Assembly (NCBI GenBank): GCA_018818965.1
Contig: JAHJQX010000018.1
Coordinates: forward strand, 1-58,583
Direction: 5' to 3'
Origin: Patescibacteria group bacterium
Lineage (GTDB): Bacteria; Patescibacteriota; JABMPQ01
DNA length: 58,583 bases
This document shows positions 17,694 through 25,535 of the stretch, piece by piece. The notes beneath the pieces are model-generated. The model ran no database searches. It was given only the letters and a program-made list of their open reading frames with translations, and was not told where the DNA came from. The position numbers were made by a program, and so were the translations under genes. Position 1 is the first letter of the stretch, and each line of letters begins with the position of its first letter.

Positions 17694-18634
17694 TAGATTA
17701 TTTAGTATACAATTTATTGCCCTTGAATCCCGAAACTAGACTAGGGGAGAGCGTGAATTATTTTCTTTATGATGTGCTGAAAATATTACTCCTAATTCTC
17801 TTGGTTGTATTTGTAGTATCTTTTTTAAGAACTTATCTACCGCCGGAAAAGATTAATCGAATATACGCCAAACAGCGATTTGGCCTTGGTAATTTGATGG
17901 CTTCTATATTTGGAGCGGTAACACCCTTCTGTTCTTGCTCTTCTATTCCAATTTTCATTGGTTTTTTGCAAGCCAGGGTGCCAGTTGGGGTTGCCTTTTC
18001 TTTTATTATTACTTCACCTTTAGTCAATGAAGTAATGTTAATAATGATGGGCGGGTTGTTTGGCTGGAGAGTTGCTGTTATTTATGCGTTGGCTGGTATT
18101 TTAATTGGCACTCTGGCAGGAATTATTATTGACAAGTTAGGGTTAGGTAAAGGCATTATATTGAAGGTAAAAGAGCAAGAAAGTAAATTATTGGACTTGT
18201 CCTACATGCCCAGAGGTCTAAAGGGTAAAGGTGAATACGCTTGGGCTCAAACTAAATCTATTTTCAAGAAATTATGGTGGATCATATTAATTGGAGTGGG
18301 GATAGGGGCGATTATCCATGGCTATATACCAGCCGAAGTTTTTACTGACTATTTGCATATAAATTCTATCTTAGCAGTGCCAATTGCCGTCTTGGTGGGT
18401 ATTCCACTATATGCTGGTTGTTCAACTATGGTGCCAGTTGTTTTTGCTATCACGGCCAAGGGAATACCACTGGGGACTGCCCTGGCTTTTTTGATGTCAG
18501 TAGCTGGACTTTCTGCTCCCGAAGCAGTGATGCTAAAGAGGGTGTTGTCTTGGAAGCTACTCAGCCTTTTTTATCTGATTGTAGCAATTGGGATAATAAT
18601 AGTGGGGTATGTATTTAATCTTTTTGGTTTGTAA
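17678..18634 (+). CDS. ArsP_1-family permease
   Basis: 318 residues, about eight hydrophobic segments. 'PFCSCSSIPIFIGFL' near residue 84 and 'GIPLYAGCSTMVPV' are hallmarks of the ArsP_1 (PF03773, former DUF318) permeases, some of which export trivalent organoarsenicals through Cys residues. It overlaps the ArsR-type gene by 16 nt. The regulator and the Cys motifs make metalloid or organoarsenical efflux the best guess; other family members have uncharacterised substrates. Confidence 0.88.
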   Translation: MLDRIVDYLVYNLLPLNPETRLGESVNYFLYDVLKILLLILLVVFVVSFLRTYLPPEKINRIYAKQRFGLGNLMASIFGAVTPFCSCSSIPIFIGFLQARVPVGVAFSFIITSPLVNEVMLIMMGGLFGWRVAVIYALAGILIGTLAGIIIDKLGLGKGIILKVKEQESKLLDLSYMPRGLKGKGEYAWAQTKSIFKKLWWIILIGVGIGAIIHGYIPAEVFTDYLHINSILAVPIAVLVGIPLYAGCSTMVPVVFAITAKGIPLGTALAFLMSVAGLSAPEAVMLKRVLSWKLLSLFYLIVAIGIIIVGYVFNLFGL

Positions 18635-18677
18635 ATTGTATAGTCCGATAGCCGCTACATCTTTAAAAAAGTAAACA

Positions 18678-18703
18678 AAAAACCCCGCGCTCGCGGGGCT
18701 TTT
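18678..18703. terminator. Bidirectional terminator between the permease and csp genes
   Basis: CCCCGC (18683-18688) pairs with GCGGGG (18693-18698), loop GCTC, with A-rich sequence before and T-rich sequence after. On the minus strand it ends in six T. It serves both convergent genes. Confidence 0.85.
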
Positions 18704-18716
18704 GTTAACACGTAGC

Positions 18717-18920
18717 TTAAGAAACTAGTGATACTTTGGTAGCGTTTGGTCCTTTTTCGCTTTCGCCAACCTCGAATTCAACTTCGTCACCTTCTTTAAG
18801 GTCATTGAACTCTACGCCTACCAGCTCGTTGGAGTGAAAGAATAGATCCTTTTCCTCACCCTCACGGGCGATGAAACCGAATCCACGATCAGTCAAGCGA
18901 GCAATCTTACCTTTTTCCAT
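18717..18920 (-). CDS. Cold-shock domain protein (CspA family)
   Basis: 67 residues, one cold-shock OB-fold. RNP1 'GFGFIAR' (13-19) and RNP2 'LFFHSNE' (26-32) are intact. Such proteins bind single-stranded RNA or DNA and melt RNA structure in the cytoplasm. It has its own strong promoter and an 80-nt leader with an inverted repeat, as in cold-inducible csp genes. Confidence 0.95.
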   Translation of the reverse strand: MEKGKIARLTDRGFGFIAREGEEKDLFFHSNELVGVEFNDLKEGDEVEFEVGESEKGPNATKVSLVS

Positions 18921-18964
18921 TTTGGTACGATAATCTTATAAATTAACACGCGGTATAATGCAAA

Positions 18965-19008
18965 GAAGAGTTCGACTATGCTATTCTCGCAAACCGTTAG
19001 CACTCTTC
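18965..19008 (-). promoter_or_regulatory. Structured 5' leader of the csp mRNA
   Basis: GAAGAGT (18965-18971) and ACTCTTC (19002-19008) pair, with an inner GCTA/TAGC pairing. The hairpin forms at or very near the predicted 5' end of the transcript (about 19003), so part of the outer arm may not be transcribed. Confidence 0.45.
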
Positions 19009-19009
19009 G

Positions 19010-19038
19010 ATGATATAGCATAAAAGATTTTATGTCAA
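19010..19038 (-). promoter_or_regulatory. Strong promoter of the csp gene
   Basis: On the minus strand TTGACA (19033-19038), 17-bp spacer, TATCAT (19010-19015). It predicts an approximately 83-nt leader. Confidence 0.75.
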
Positions 19039-19049
19039 CCCCTAATGAT

Positions 19050-19116
19050 TAGAGCTGTCTTAGAACCCGTTTAGCTTTAAGCTTAGCCTCACGGGGGTCA
19101 GATTTGGTTTATTGAT
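19050..19116 (+). repeat. Island repeat copy A
   Basis: Contains 'CTTAGAACCCGTTTAGC' and ends in AGATTTGGTTTATTGAT (19100-19116), identical in copies D and E. It is about 75 percent similar to copy D by eye over 70 bp. It lies just beyond the 3' end of the acyltransferase gene. Confidence 0.7.
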
Positions 19117-19150
19117 CTTTTGCCAGGCTGTGTATTGTCGTGATTTCTGA

Positions 19151-20053
19151 TTATTTTCTAATATTATAAAGTGTCTTTTTATCAAGATGCCAACGATTTT
19201 TCCAGCCACTATCATTACGACCAGCATCGAATAAAGTTGCTTTTTTTTGCCAGGCTTCCTCTAGAGCTTTAACGACAACATACGAACCTAAATTTGGTAC
19301 CTTCTCAATGTTTGATCCAGCCATAATGTATGTGTAAATGTTTTTGTATAGCAAAGAAAATGAAACCGCTTCTTTTACTCCGTCTACTATAAATGATTGT
19401 AGCGACCATTCCCAAGGTAATTGCAATAGATTACGGAATGCTTCTTGCTGTTTTTCTTCTTTGAATGATGACTCTGAGCCAAATCGTTTAACATTAAGCT
19501 CAAAAAGCAATTCCAAGTCTTTCGGCTCGTCTTTAATTATTTCAATTTGGTGTTTGTCTAGTTGGCGAATTTTTTTACGGATGTTACTTCTCGACTTTGA
19601 GCTAAATTTTTTTTGCAAGAAATCTTCAAAATCCTGATAATTTTCAAGAGACAAATAATATGTTTCGTCATAAGGTTGGTAATTTTCTAAAATTGGATCT
19701 CCATCCATAAAATCACGCAGATAAATTTTTTCGGTGATCTGACGTAAAACATGCTGGTAGAATTTAATTGCTAAAGGTTGATAATTCCTGTCTATCAGGA
19801 CGTGATTATATTCCATAAAATCCCCACCAAAATATTCTAGGAATTTATTTTTGTTATTGTATTGAAGTGGTAGTAGCCCGATTAGTTTGTTGTTAATATA
19901 ACCAGCGTAAAAAGCGAGAGGAAAATTACTAGGCGCGAAGAAAGCATATCGGAAATCCCATTCATCATAAGGGCATAGTCGTGGCGATAAACTATCCCAA
20001 CATATTTTTGCGGTGTCGATGTCAGTAACTAGTTTGAATTTTATGTCGGGCAT
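19151..20053 (-). CDS. GNAT/FemAB-like acyltransferase (Acetyltransf_6 type)
   Basis: 300 residues. The middle and C-terminal part ('FSSKSRSNIRKKIRQL', 'SFSLLYKNIYTYIMAGSN', 'LGSYVVVKALEEAW', 'FDAGRNDSGWKNRWH') matches the CelD/FemAB-like branch of the GNAT fold. That branch transfers acyl or aminoacyl groups to amino groups of surface or peptide substrates. It starts 3 bp after the ATP-grasp gene, so the two form an operon and probably one pathway. Confidence 0.8.
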   Translation of the reverse strand: MPDIKFKLVTDIDTAKICWDSLSPRLCPYDEWDFRYAFFAPSNFPLAFYAGYINNKLIGLLPLQYNNKNKFLEYFGGDFMEYNHVLIDRNYQPLAIKFYQHVLRQITEKIYLRDFMDGDPILENYQPYDETYYLSLENYQDFEDFLQKKFSSKSRSNIRKKIRQLDKHQIEIIKDEPKDLELLFELNVKRFGSESSFKEEKQQEAFRNLLQLPWEWSLQSFIVDGVKEAVSFSLLYKNIYTYIMAGSNIEKVPNLGSYVVVKALEEAWQKKATLFDAGRNDSGWKNRWHLDKKTLYNIRK

Positions 20054-20056
20054 GTT

Positions 20057-22363
20057 TTAGTTTAAAATACTGGGCTTTTCTTTATATCTTTGGATAGCAG
20101 AATTTAGCAAGTCTTCGATGAATGAAACCACTGGTATTTTAGCAATTTTTAAAATATTTTTTATTTCCTGAGTATTCCTGATCAGAGGTTGAGCTTCGAT
20201 ATTAGTGACAATTGGATTGTGATCATCATCAACTAATATTTCGACTAATGCCAAATCAGCACAACCTAGAATAGAAAATGAATCAAAAGCCATCTCGGTA
20301 ATTAAAGTATTTAACTTTCTATTGAACTTCTTCGGGGAGGAAATCTTAGCTTGGTTATTGCCGTATTGGACAATAGGGAAAGCGTTCAAATTATGAGGAG
20401 GATTTCCATAAATTAATACGTGAAAAGTTTGCCCTTTTATGTATTCTTCTAAGTAAGCTGGCGCAGTAAAGTTGTTGGTGATACTTCTGATTTTTGAAAC
20501 TACTTTATTTTTGGTTTTAATAATTTGCCAGGAGTTATTATCCATGGTGCGGGGATAATTTTGTTTTTCTCGTACTTTGACAGGAAAGTTCAGATCAATA
20601 TCAAAAGCATCAGATTCAGAATTAATAAATTCCCATTCAATAATGGGTATTTCGTGAAAGCTGAGCAGCTTTCTTGTTTTTAACGAGTCTTTTGTCAATT
20701 TGTCGCAGAATAGATCTGATCCAATAATCGGAATATTCAGAGGTTCGATCAAGGCTTGAATAGCTGATGATTCCTTATTGTAGTCATCTGTTAAATTAAG
20801 GAGTAAATGGATATTATATTCTTTAACCTTCTGTCCAAAATTGGTAAGGTCGTTAAAGTCTAGAAAAAATAATTTAAATCCCTTATTTTGCAGTTTGGTT
20901 TTTACGGATTGAGTCAATAATGAATCGGTAGCCCGACCATTTTTTTTAGGATTAATAATCCCAATATTTATACTTTGATATGCATTATGTTTTATTTTTT
21001 CTAACTTCGCTGCCTTGACGAGAAATTCTTTTTTAAAAGTAGCGGCGGCGAATTTGTTTTTCCTTTCTGTCTTACCGATTGAAGACAGTGAATGAAAACG
21101 AGCGATCTCGTAGTGCACACATTTTATTGCTTCTTCAAGATTGTCTTGAGCATCATTAAAATTATCTCCTTTAGTAGTTATCCAACCGAGAAATTCGTAA
21201 CCGTCAGGAGGGGACAGAACCGGGTCACCAATTTTTTTGTGAAATTTTAGTTCGAGAATATTTTTTTGTTTTTTAATTTCCGAATCAATTTCAAATTGCG
21301 ATAAAATTCCGGAATGTTCAGGGAGAAAGTCTTGGCTAATCAAGTAGTCGAAAGGTTTTTGGGGCTTAATTATTTTAGGAAAATTAACGCCGAGAGCAAT
21401 TTTAGCGGCGTATTCAATTAAATCAACGTGCCAAGCATAATTGATAAAAGCATGGATTTCATCTCCACCCATCCGTAGATTTACTTCAATTGGTACCGGT
21501 CCTTCATTAGTAACTTTAGCCTCAAAGTGGATGCAGCCGTTTTGGATATTAAGTTTTTCTAATGTCTCGTCAGCCATAGCAATCAGTGCCTCCTGATCAT
21601 CAATCGGTAAGTTGGAAGGGATTGAATGTCCAGTTTCCAAAAAATATGGCTCAGCTGTTTTGTCGTTATCAGAGACAGAAAAAAATTTCATTCGACCATT
21701 TTGCAATAAAATGTCGATATCAACTTCGTCTCCATCAATATATTCTTCTACTATAATGTCTAAGCCGTCAGTCAGAGCTGATTCTACTTCAGTAGAAAGA
21801 GATTTTTTGATGTATAAATAAGCGTCTTCTAGCTCCTGGGGGTTATTTATTTTAATAACATAGGCGCTACTTGAACCATAAGCTGGCTTGATAACTAAGG
21901 GAAAACGTAAATGTTTTTTTACATAATTTAGATCCTTTTTTGTCCTAACTAATTGATTTTGTGGAGTTGGTAAATTATTTTGCCGACAAAAATCGCGGAA
22001 AAGATATTTATTCCTAGCTTTTTGAGCAGTTGCGTGAGGGATGCCAATCAGATTAAAAGCGTCAGATATTTTGGAGGTTAATAGAACATCATCTTCCCAA
22101 AAGGTAATGACCCCTTCAAACATTAAATTGGGATGCTCGGAAGCAAAGGCTTTGGCTGCTTGCAAAGATTCCTGATGATTGGCGGTGTCAGCCAAAATCC
22201 AATGATCAACGTATGGCTTAGCCCAGTTTATTTCCTTATTTAGGGCAATAATAGTTAACCCGAGTTTCTTGAGTCTTTCAACAGTGAATTTTTTTTTGAT
22301 AGAGGAGCCGGTATTTACCAAAAGGATTTTTTTCCCTAAAAATTCCTTTTTGCTGTTACTCAT
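20057..22363 (-). CDS. Tandem ATP-grasp ligase (two ATP-grasp modules fused)
   Basis: 768 residues. Module 1 (about 10-440) has the carboxylate-amine ligase layout: 'FPLVIKPAYGSSSAYV', 'IIVEEYIDGDEVDIDIL' and the metal-binding end 'VPIEVNLRMGGDEIH'. It recalls the carnosine-synthase and BacD-like group. Module 2 (about 465-755) resembles D-Ala-D-Ala ligases: 'NIPIIGSDLFCDKLTKDSLKTRKLL', 'FPVKVREK', and the end 'PIVTNIEAQPLI'. Both probably couple ATP to amide-bond formation. With the linked acyltransferase this suggests synthesis or decoration of a small peptide-like metabolite or wall peptide. The product is not predictable. The second metal-binding motif is somewhat degenerate. Confidence 0.85.
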   Translation of the reverse strand: MSNSKKEFLGKKILLVNTGSSIKKKFTVERLKKLGLTIIALNKEINWAKPYVDHWILADTANHQESLQAAKAFASEHPNLMFEGVITFWEDDVLLTSKISDAFNLIGIPHATAQKARNKYLFRDFCRQNNLPTPQNQLVRTKKDLNYVKKHLRFPLVIKPAYGSSSAYVIKINNPQELEDAYLYIKKSLSTEVESALTDGLDIIVEEYIDGDEVDIDILLQNGRMKFFSVSDNDKTAEPYFLETGHSIPSNLPIDDQEALIAMADETLEKLNIQNGCIHFEAKVTNEGPVPIEVNLRMGGDEIHAFINYAWHVDLIEYAAKIALGVNFPKIIKPQKPFDYLISQDFLPEHSGILSQFEIDSEIKKQKNILELKFHKKIGDPVLSPPDGYEFLGWITTKGDNFNDAQDNLEEAIKCVHYEIARFHSLSSIGKTERKNKFAAATFKKEFLVKAAKLEKIKHNAYQSINIGIINPKKNGRATDSLLTQSVKTKLQNKGFKLFFLDFNDLTNFGQKVKEYNIHLLLNLTDDYNKESSAIQALIEPLNIPIIGSDLFCDKLTKDSLKTRKLLSFHEIPIIEWEFINSESDAFDIDLNFPVKVREKQNYPRTMDNNSWQIIKTKNKVVSKIRSITNNFTAPAYLEEYIKGQTFHVLIYGNPPHNLNAFPIVQYGNNQAKISSPKKFNRKLNTLITEMAFDSFSILGCADLALVEILVDDDHNPIVTNIEAQPLIRNTQEIKNILKIAKIPVVSFIEDLLNSAIQRYKEKPSILN

Positions 22364-22374
22364 TTTTTAAGATA

Positions 22375-22527
22375 TTAACTAATTTCAAAAATAAATAAAA
22401 AAGGCCAACACAAAATCGGCTTCTTTTGGTAAGAATTATTTAGTTGTAATAGTTCGCTTCGTTGCTTAGCCGAAAGCGGGTCAAAAAAACCTCTTCCCGG
22501 AGGTTCATCATTTTCACCCTGATTCAT
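22375..22527 (-). CDS. Possible 50-residue leader ORF upstream of the ATP-grasp gene
   Basis: An ATG at 22525-22527 opens a 50-codon frame ending 11 bp before the ATP-grasp start. It is too short for the ORF track. The middle ('FFDPLSAKQRSELLQL') looks like a proline-capped amphipathic helix, and the end is hydrophobic. It could be a peptide substrate of the ligases, a regulatory leader or chance. Against it: no Shine-Dalgarno, the DNA also forms hairpins (22488-22505; a second around 22400-22430), and part resembles the palindromic repeats seen elsewhere. Confidence 0.3.
   Translation of the reverse strand: MNQGENDEPPGRGFFDPLSAKQRSELLQLNNSYQKKPILCWPFLFIFEIS
22488..22505 (-). terminator. Terminator-like hairpin in the ATP-grasp leader
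   Basis: On the minus strand AACCTC-loop-GAGGTT is followed by five more T. It lies upstream of the ATP-grasp gene, so it would act as an attenuator, unless it is coding sequence of the small ORF. Confidence 0.4.
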
Positions 22528-22642
22528 TTCTGTTTTAGTAGAAGTAAATTATTCAGTACCTGAATTTTAGCTAGTATTCATTCAACCGTCAATGTTATTT
22601 TAAATTTATTGTCCCACAATCCGACCGTCTAACTTCTTCCAA

Positions 22643-22712
22643 AAACCTGTTTAAGCCTTAAAATATCTCAACTCCAGGAGCTATAGAGGGTTAGAATTTG
22701 TTTCAACGATTA
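22643..22712 (+). repeat. Island repeat copy B
   Basis: Carries 'TTTAAGCCTTAAAAT', 'CAACTCCAGGAGC' and 'GGTTAGAATTTGTTT' in the same order as the other island repeats. It lies between the ATP-grasp unit and the orphan gene pair. Confidence 0.6.
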
Positions 22713-22745
22713 AAATAAAAATATTTCAATATAAAAATTTTGGTA

Positions 22746-22751
22746 TATAAT
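22746..22751 (+). promoter_or_regulatory. -10 box for the orphan gene pair
   Basis: TATAAT 20 bp before the start codon. The -35 is weak (TTTCAA, 16-bp spacer). The leader would be only about 13 nt. Confidence 0.4.
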
Positions 22752-22770
22752 TAATATATATCAAAAAAAT

Positions 22771-23169
22771 ATGGAAGAAGAAGTCGATATTAAACAATTA
22801 ATTGCTTCAGTCCCAGAATTCAAATTTATTTGTTGGCAAAAGCAGAAAAGGGAATTTATCCAAAATATTTGGCAGCGAATGTCGATTATTTCTAATCAGC
22901 CAAGTGACATCATTGCCGAAGAGTCGACCAGCGATGAATTGGATCGTTGGCTAGATATCTGGGAACAGAAAATTAGTATAACAAGTAGAATTGGAATTAA
23001 TATTAATTCAGCAGATCCCTGGGCATTAATTCGTGTGCGGAAGGGGTGGTTGAAATCTTTTTGGCATCGATTGATCAATAAAGATTTTCTTATAAAGGTT
23101 GATGATAAGTACTACGGTATCCAAGAGGAAGAACACTGGTACGGAGTCCATATCATAGACTACAAATAA
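22771..23169 (+). CDS. Hypothetical protein
   Basis: 132 residues, rich in Trp (about 10) and Ile, with no signal peptide or membrane segment, so probably cytoplasmic. I recognise no domain. It overlaps the next gene by one base (TAATG), so the two are co-translated. It lies in the AT-rich island between repeat copies B and C. Confidence 0.65.
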   Translation: MEEEVDIKQLIASVPEFKFICWQKQKREFIQNIWQRMSIISNQPSDIIAEESTSDELDRWLDIWEQKISITSRIGININSADPWALIRVRKGWLKSFWHRLINKDFLIKVDDKYYGIQEEEHWYGVHIIDYK

Positions 23170-23480
23170 TGAATAAGATAAGCAGTAATTTAATCTACGA
23201 TTATAAAAAAGCAAGAACCGATGCCCGATTAGATATTTCTCGGGGCAAAGTTAAAATATTTTACCTTGCTGCAGGAATTGTACCGATCCCTTTTGGTATT
23301 AAATTAGGGCAGAATTTACCAAAACACGAAAGGGCATGTTTTGGTACAGGCTGTACAGATCAAATTAATTCTCCTGATTGTCCCAAAGATTATAAAAGAT
23401 ATATGAAAGCCATAGAAGGATATGCTGGGAATTATAATTCAGAGATCGCTAGGTATTATGGGTTAGATCTGCTCGAATAA
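23169..23480 (+). CDS. Hypothetical protein
   Basis: 103 residues. A hydrophobic stretch 'FYLAAGIVPIPFGIKLG' near residue 31 is followed by a Cys-containing region ('ACFGTGCTDQINSPDC') with three Cys that could form disulfides or bind metal. No family recognised. It starts within the stop codon of the preceding gene. Confidence 0.65.
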   Translation: MNKISSNLIYDYKKARTDARLDISRGKVKIFYLAAGIVPIPFGIKLGQNLPKHERACFGTGCTDQINSPDCPKDYKRYMKAIEGYAGNYNSEIARYYGLDLLE

Positions 23481-23495
23481 ATAAATCTTTTCTAT

Positions 23496-23714
23496 TCAGA
23501 CGAAAAATCTAGATGTAATAAATAAAATCCCGAAGAGAAAATAATAAAATATTGATAGCCAGAAAAAGCCACTACGCTGTTTTCCATAGATCGGAGCAAA
23601 AAATGCACCAACGCCAAATCCGCCTATTTTTCCTTTAATTATTCCTTTAGTATCAGCAGTTAAGATAATTATGCCAATAATTTCTATAATTATTGATTGT
23701 AGTATTTTCGTCAT
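23496..23714 (-). CDS. Small membrane protein, hypothetical
   Basis: 72 residues with two hydrophobic segments separated by a Gly/Lys-rich turn ('KGKIGGFGVGAFFAPIYG'). No family recognised. Composition and an undisturbed frame favour a real gene, but length and isolation leave doubt. Confidence 0.5.
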   Translation of the reverse strand: MTKILQSIIIEIIGIIILTADTKGIIKGKIGGFGVGAFFAPIYGKQRSGFFWLSIFYYFLFGILFITSRFFV

Positions 23715-23792
23715 TTATTATTTCCTCAGAAACGCAATAACTTTTAATAAAAAAACCAGTGCAATGTTTTTGACTGGGATTAAAATGATCAC

Positions 23793-24050
23793 TTAATATT
23801 TAATTTTTGGAGCAACAAAGTATGAGATCACAGAAAAGAGCAATGGCAACACAAGATGCCGCCAATTTATCACCTCAGAGAATGATAGCATTGCGACGAT
23901 TGCAATCATCGCTACTCCTGAACATGACCCCCAGATTATTATTTTCTTGCCCGATATTATTTTTTCTGAGCAAGATTTTGATAGAATGGAGAAAATGCCC
24001 ATGGCTCCCAACATTAGGGCGCTGGAGCATAGATAGTAAAGAGCTTCCAA
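23793..24050 (-). CDS. Small membrane protein, hypothetical
   Basis: 85 residues with three hydrophobic segments ('LYYLCSSALMLGAMGIF', 'SGVAMIAIVAMLSF' and 'LVLPLLFSVISYFVA'). It is preferred over the overlapping plus-strand frame (23807-24073), whose composition is not protein-like. It may form an operon with the small membrane gene downstream (79-bp gap). Confidence 0.5.
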   Translation of the reverse strand: MEALYYLCSSALMLGAMGIFSILSKSCSEKIISGKKIIIWGSCSGVAMIAIVAMLSFSEVINWRHLVLPLLFSVISYFVAPKIKY

Positions 24051-24185
24051 GGGTCACCTCCGTTTTAGTATGATCATAATAGTTCACTTTGATACATTGT
24101 CAAGGGTCGTTGCATTGCGGCGTCAAGTTTACACTTGAGAGTCACTGAGTTCACTTCGATGGCATTTGGATTGTATGTCATTTCA

Positions 24186-24242
24186 ACTCTTAAAATGGAT
24201 TTACTCCGCGTGTTAGAGCGTGTTAGAACCTGTTTGGTATTT
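24186..24242 (+). repeat. Island repeat copy C
   Basis: Contains CTTAAAATGGATTTACTCC (24189-24207), identical to copy E, and GTTAGAACCTGTTTGG (24222-24237), identical to copy D. The stop codon and last residues of the ACR3 gene lie within this repeat. Confidence 0.75.
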
Positions 24243-25329
24243 TATCCCCGACCATCTTGTCATTAGGCCGCATAAACCATCCCTTAGTCCTATTTGCCAC
24301 CTTAACTAAGGCCAGCATAACTGGCACCTCCACTAAGACACCAACGACCGTGACTAAAGTTGCCCCTGAACTTAGACCAAACAAGACAATGGCCACCGCC
24401 ACCGCTAATTCAAAGAAATTACTAGCTCCGATCATACTAGCGGGAGCAGCAATGTCATGAGTAACCCGCCATATTTTGGCCCAAACGTAGGCCAGGAAGA
24501 AAATAAAGCAGGTTTGGATTATCAACGGCACCGCTATTAAGCCGATGTGTAGTGGATTGCTTAAAATAACCTCACCCTGAAAAGAAAAAATAATGACTAG
24601 GGTAAATAGTAAGCCTACTTCTGTAATCCCTTTAAATTTTGGGAGGAATTGCTTTTTAAAATGCTCACTACCGTTTTTCTTTATCTGTCCCTTTCTTGTT
24701 AAGTAGCCTGCTAAAAAGGGGATGACCACAAACAATCCGACCGACAAGGCTAGAGTGTCATATGGGATAACAACGCCGCCAATACCCAAAAGAAGCGAAA
24801 CGATAGGCGCAAAGGCTACGAGAATGATAAGATCATTGATGGCCACCTGGATTAAAGTATAAGTAGCGTTACCTTTAGTGAGATGGCTCCAAACAAAAAC
24901 CATGGCTGTGCAAGGGGCGGCTCCTAAAAGTATTGCTCCCGCGATATATTCTTTGGCTAAAGCATCGGCGATATAATTTTGGAATATTATGTTGAAAAAC
25001 AGGAAGGCAAAAAAATACATGGTGAAAGGTTTGATTAGCCAGTTTGTCACTAGAGTAACAGTTAGACCTTTCGGCTGCTTAAAACATTTTTTAACACAAG
25101 AGAAATCAACTTTCAACATCATCGGGTAGATCATCAGCCAAACCAGAATGACTATTGGCAGAGATACACTAGCGTATTCGAATTTACCTAATGTTGTAGG
25201 GACGATAGGTAAGTATTTACCTATCAAGACCCCCGTGACAATACACAAGAATACCCAGACGGAAAGATATTTTCCGAATAAACCAAGCGCTTTTTTAGTG
25301 TTACTAGAATTTGTAGTATTTTTACTCAT
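24223..25329 (-). CDS. acr3: ACR3-family arsenite efflux transporter
   Basis: 368 residues with about ten hydrophobic segments. 'LLGAAPCTAMVFVWSHLTKG' carries the conserved Cys in the fourth helix, and 'MIGASNFFELAVAVAI' is the other ACR3 signature. It exports As(III), and in some members Sb(III), across the inner membrane. It is 6 kb from the ArsR/ArsP-like pair and on the other strand. No arsenate reductase is in the window. Its last residues are encoded within an island repeat. Confidence 0.92.
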   Translation of the reverse strand: MSKNTTNSSNTKKALGLFGKYLSVWVFLCIVTGVLIGKYLPIVPTTLGKFEYASVSLPIVILVWLMIYPMMLKVDFSCVKKCFKQPKGLTVTLVTNWLIKPFTMYFFAFLFFNIIFQNYIADALAKEYIAGAILLGAAPCTAMVFVWSHLTKGNATYTLIQVAINDLIILVAFAPIVSLLLGIGGVVIPYDTLALSVGLFVVIPFLAGYLTRKGQIKKNGSEHFKKQFLPKFKGITEVGLLFTLVIIFSFQGEVILSNPLHIGLIAVPLIIQTCFIFFLAYVWAKIWRVTHDIAAPASMIGASNFFELAVAVAIVLFGLSSGATLVTVVGVLVEVPVMLALVKVANRTKGWFMRPNDKMVGDKIPNRF

Positions 25330-25337
25330 GCTGCTAA

Positions 25338-25366
25338 ATTATATACTGTGCATATTAGTTAGACAA
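25338..25366 (-). promoter_or_regulatory. Promoter of the ACR3 gene, near-leaderless
   Basis: On the minus strand TTGTCT (25361-25366), 17-bp spacer, TATAAT (25338-25343). The predicted start (about 25331) is only about 2 nt before the ATG at 25329. Confidence 0.7.
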
Positions 25367-25393
25367 GATTGATACAAGCCGTATCCTATCCCA

Positions 25394-25533
25394 ACCAAAG
25401 AAGAGGCCTCACACCTCTTTTTCTATTACCTAAATTAAGCTAGCTTAAGCCTAAAACTCCGCGGGCTAGACTACGTTAGAACCTGTTTGGCACTTTAAAC
25501 TTAGCCGCACAGGGTCAGATTTGGTTTATTGAT
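25394..25533 (+). repeat. Island repeat copy D (longest)
   Basis: Has all blocks: hairpin AAGAGG...CCTCTT (25401-25419), 'TTAAGCCTAAAACTCCGCGGG', GTTAGAACCTGTTTGG (25475-25490) and AGATTTGGTTTATTGAT (25517-25533). The first 97 bp align with copy F. On the minus strand it starts 2 bp after the HAD gene stop, and the hairpin could end transcription. Confidence 0.8.
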
Positions 25534-25535
25534 TG

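Noticed and set aside
18998-19006. CIRCE heat-shock operator (TTAGCACTC) upstream of csp
   Set aside because: Only one half-site is present; the sequence nine bases on does not match GAGTGCTAA.
22435-22449. 15-bp word ATTATTTAGTTGTAA shared with 29758-29772
   Set aside because: A match of this length in AT-rich DNA is expected by chance in a window of this size.
23807-24073. 88-residue plus-strand ORF
   Set aside because: Overlaps the membrane-protein frame on the minus strand, which has coherent hydrophobic segments, while this one does not.
25394-25533. Island repeats as integron attC sites
   Set aside because: Gene-repeat alternation suggests it, but GTTAGAAC does not fit GTTRRRY, no matching RYYYAAC partner or attC-like double inverted structure was found, and no IntI is in the window.
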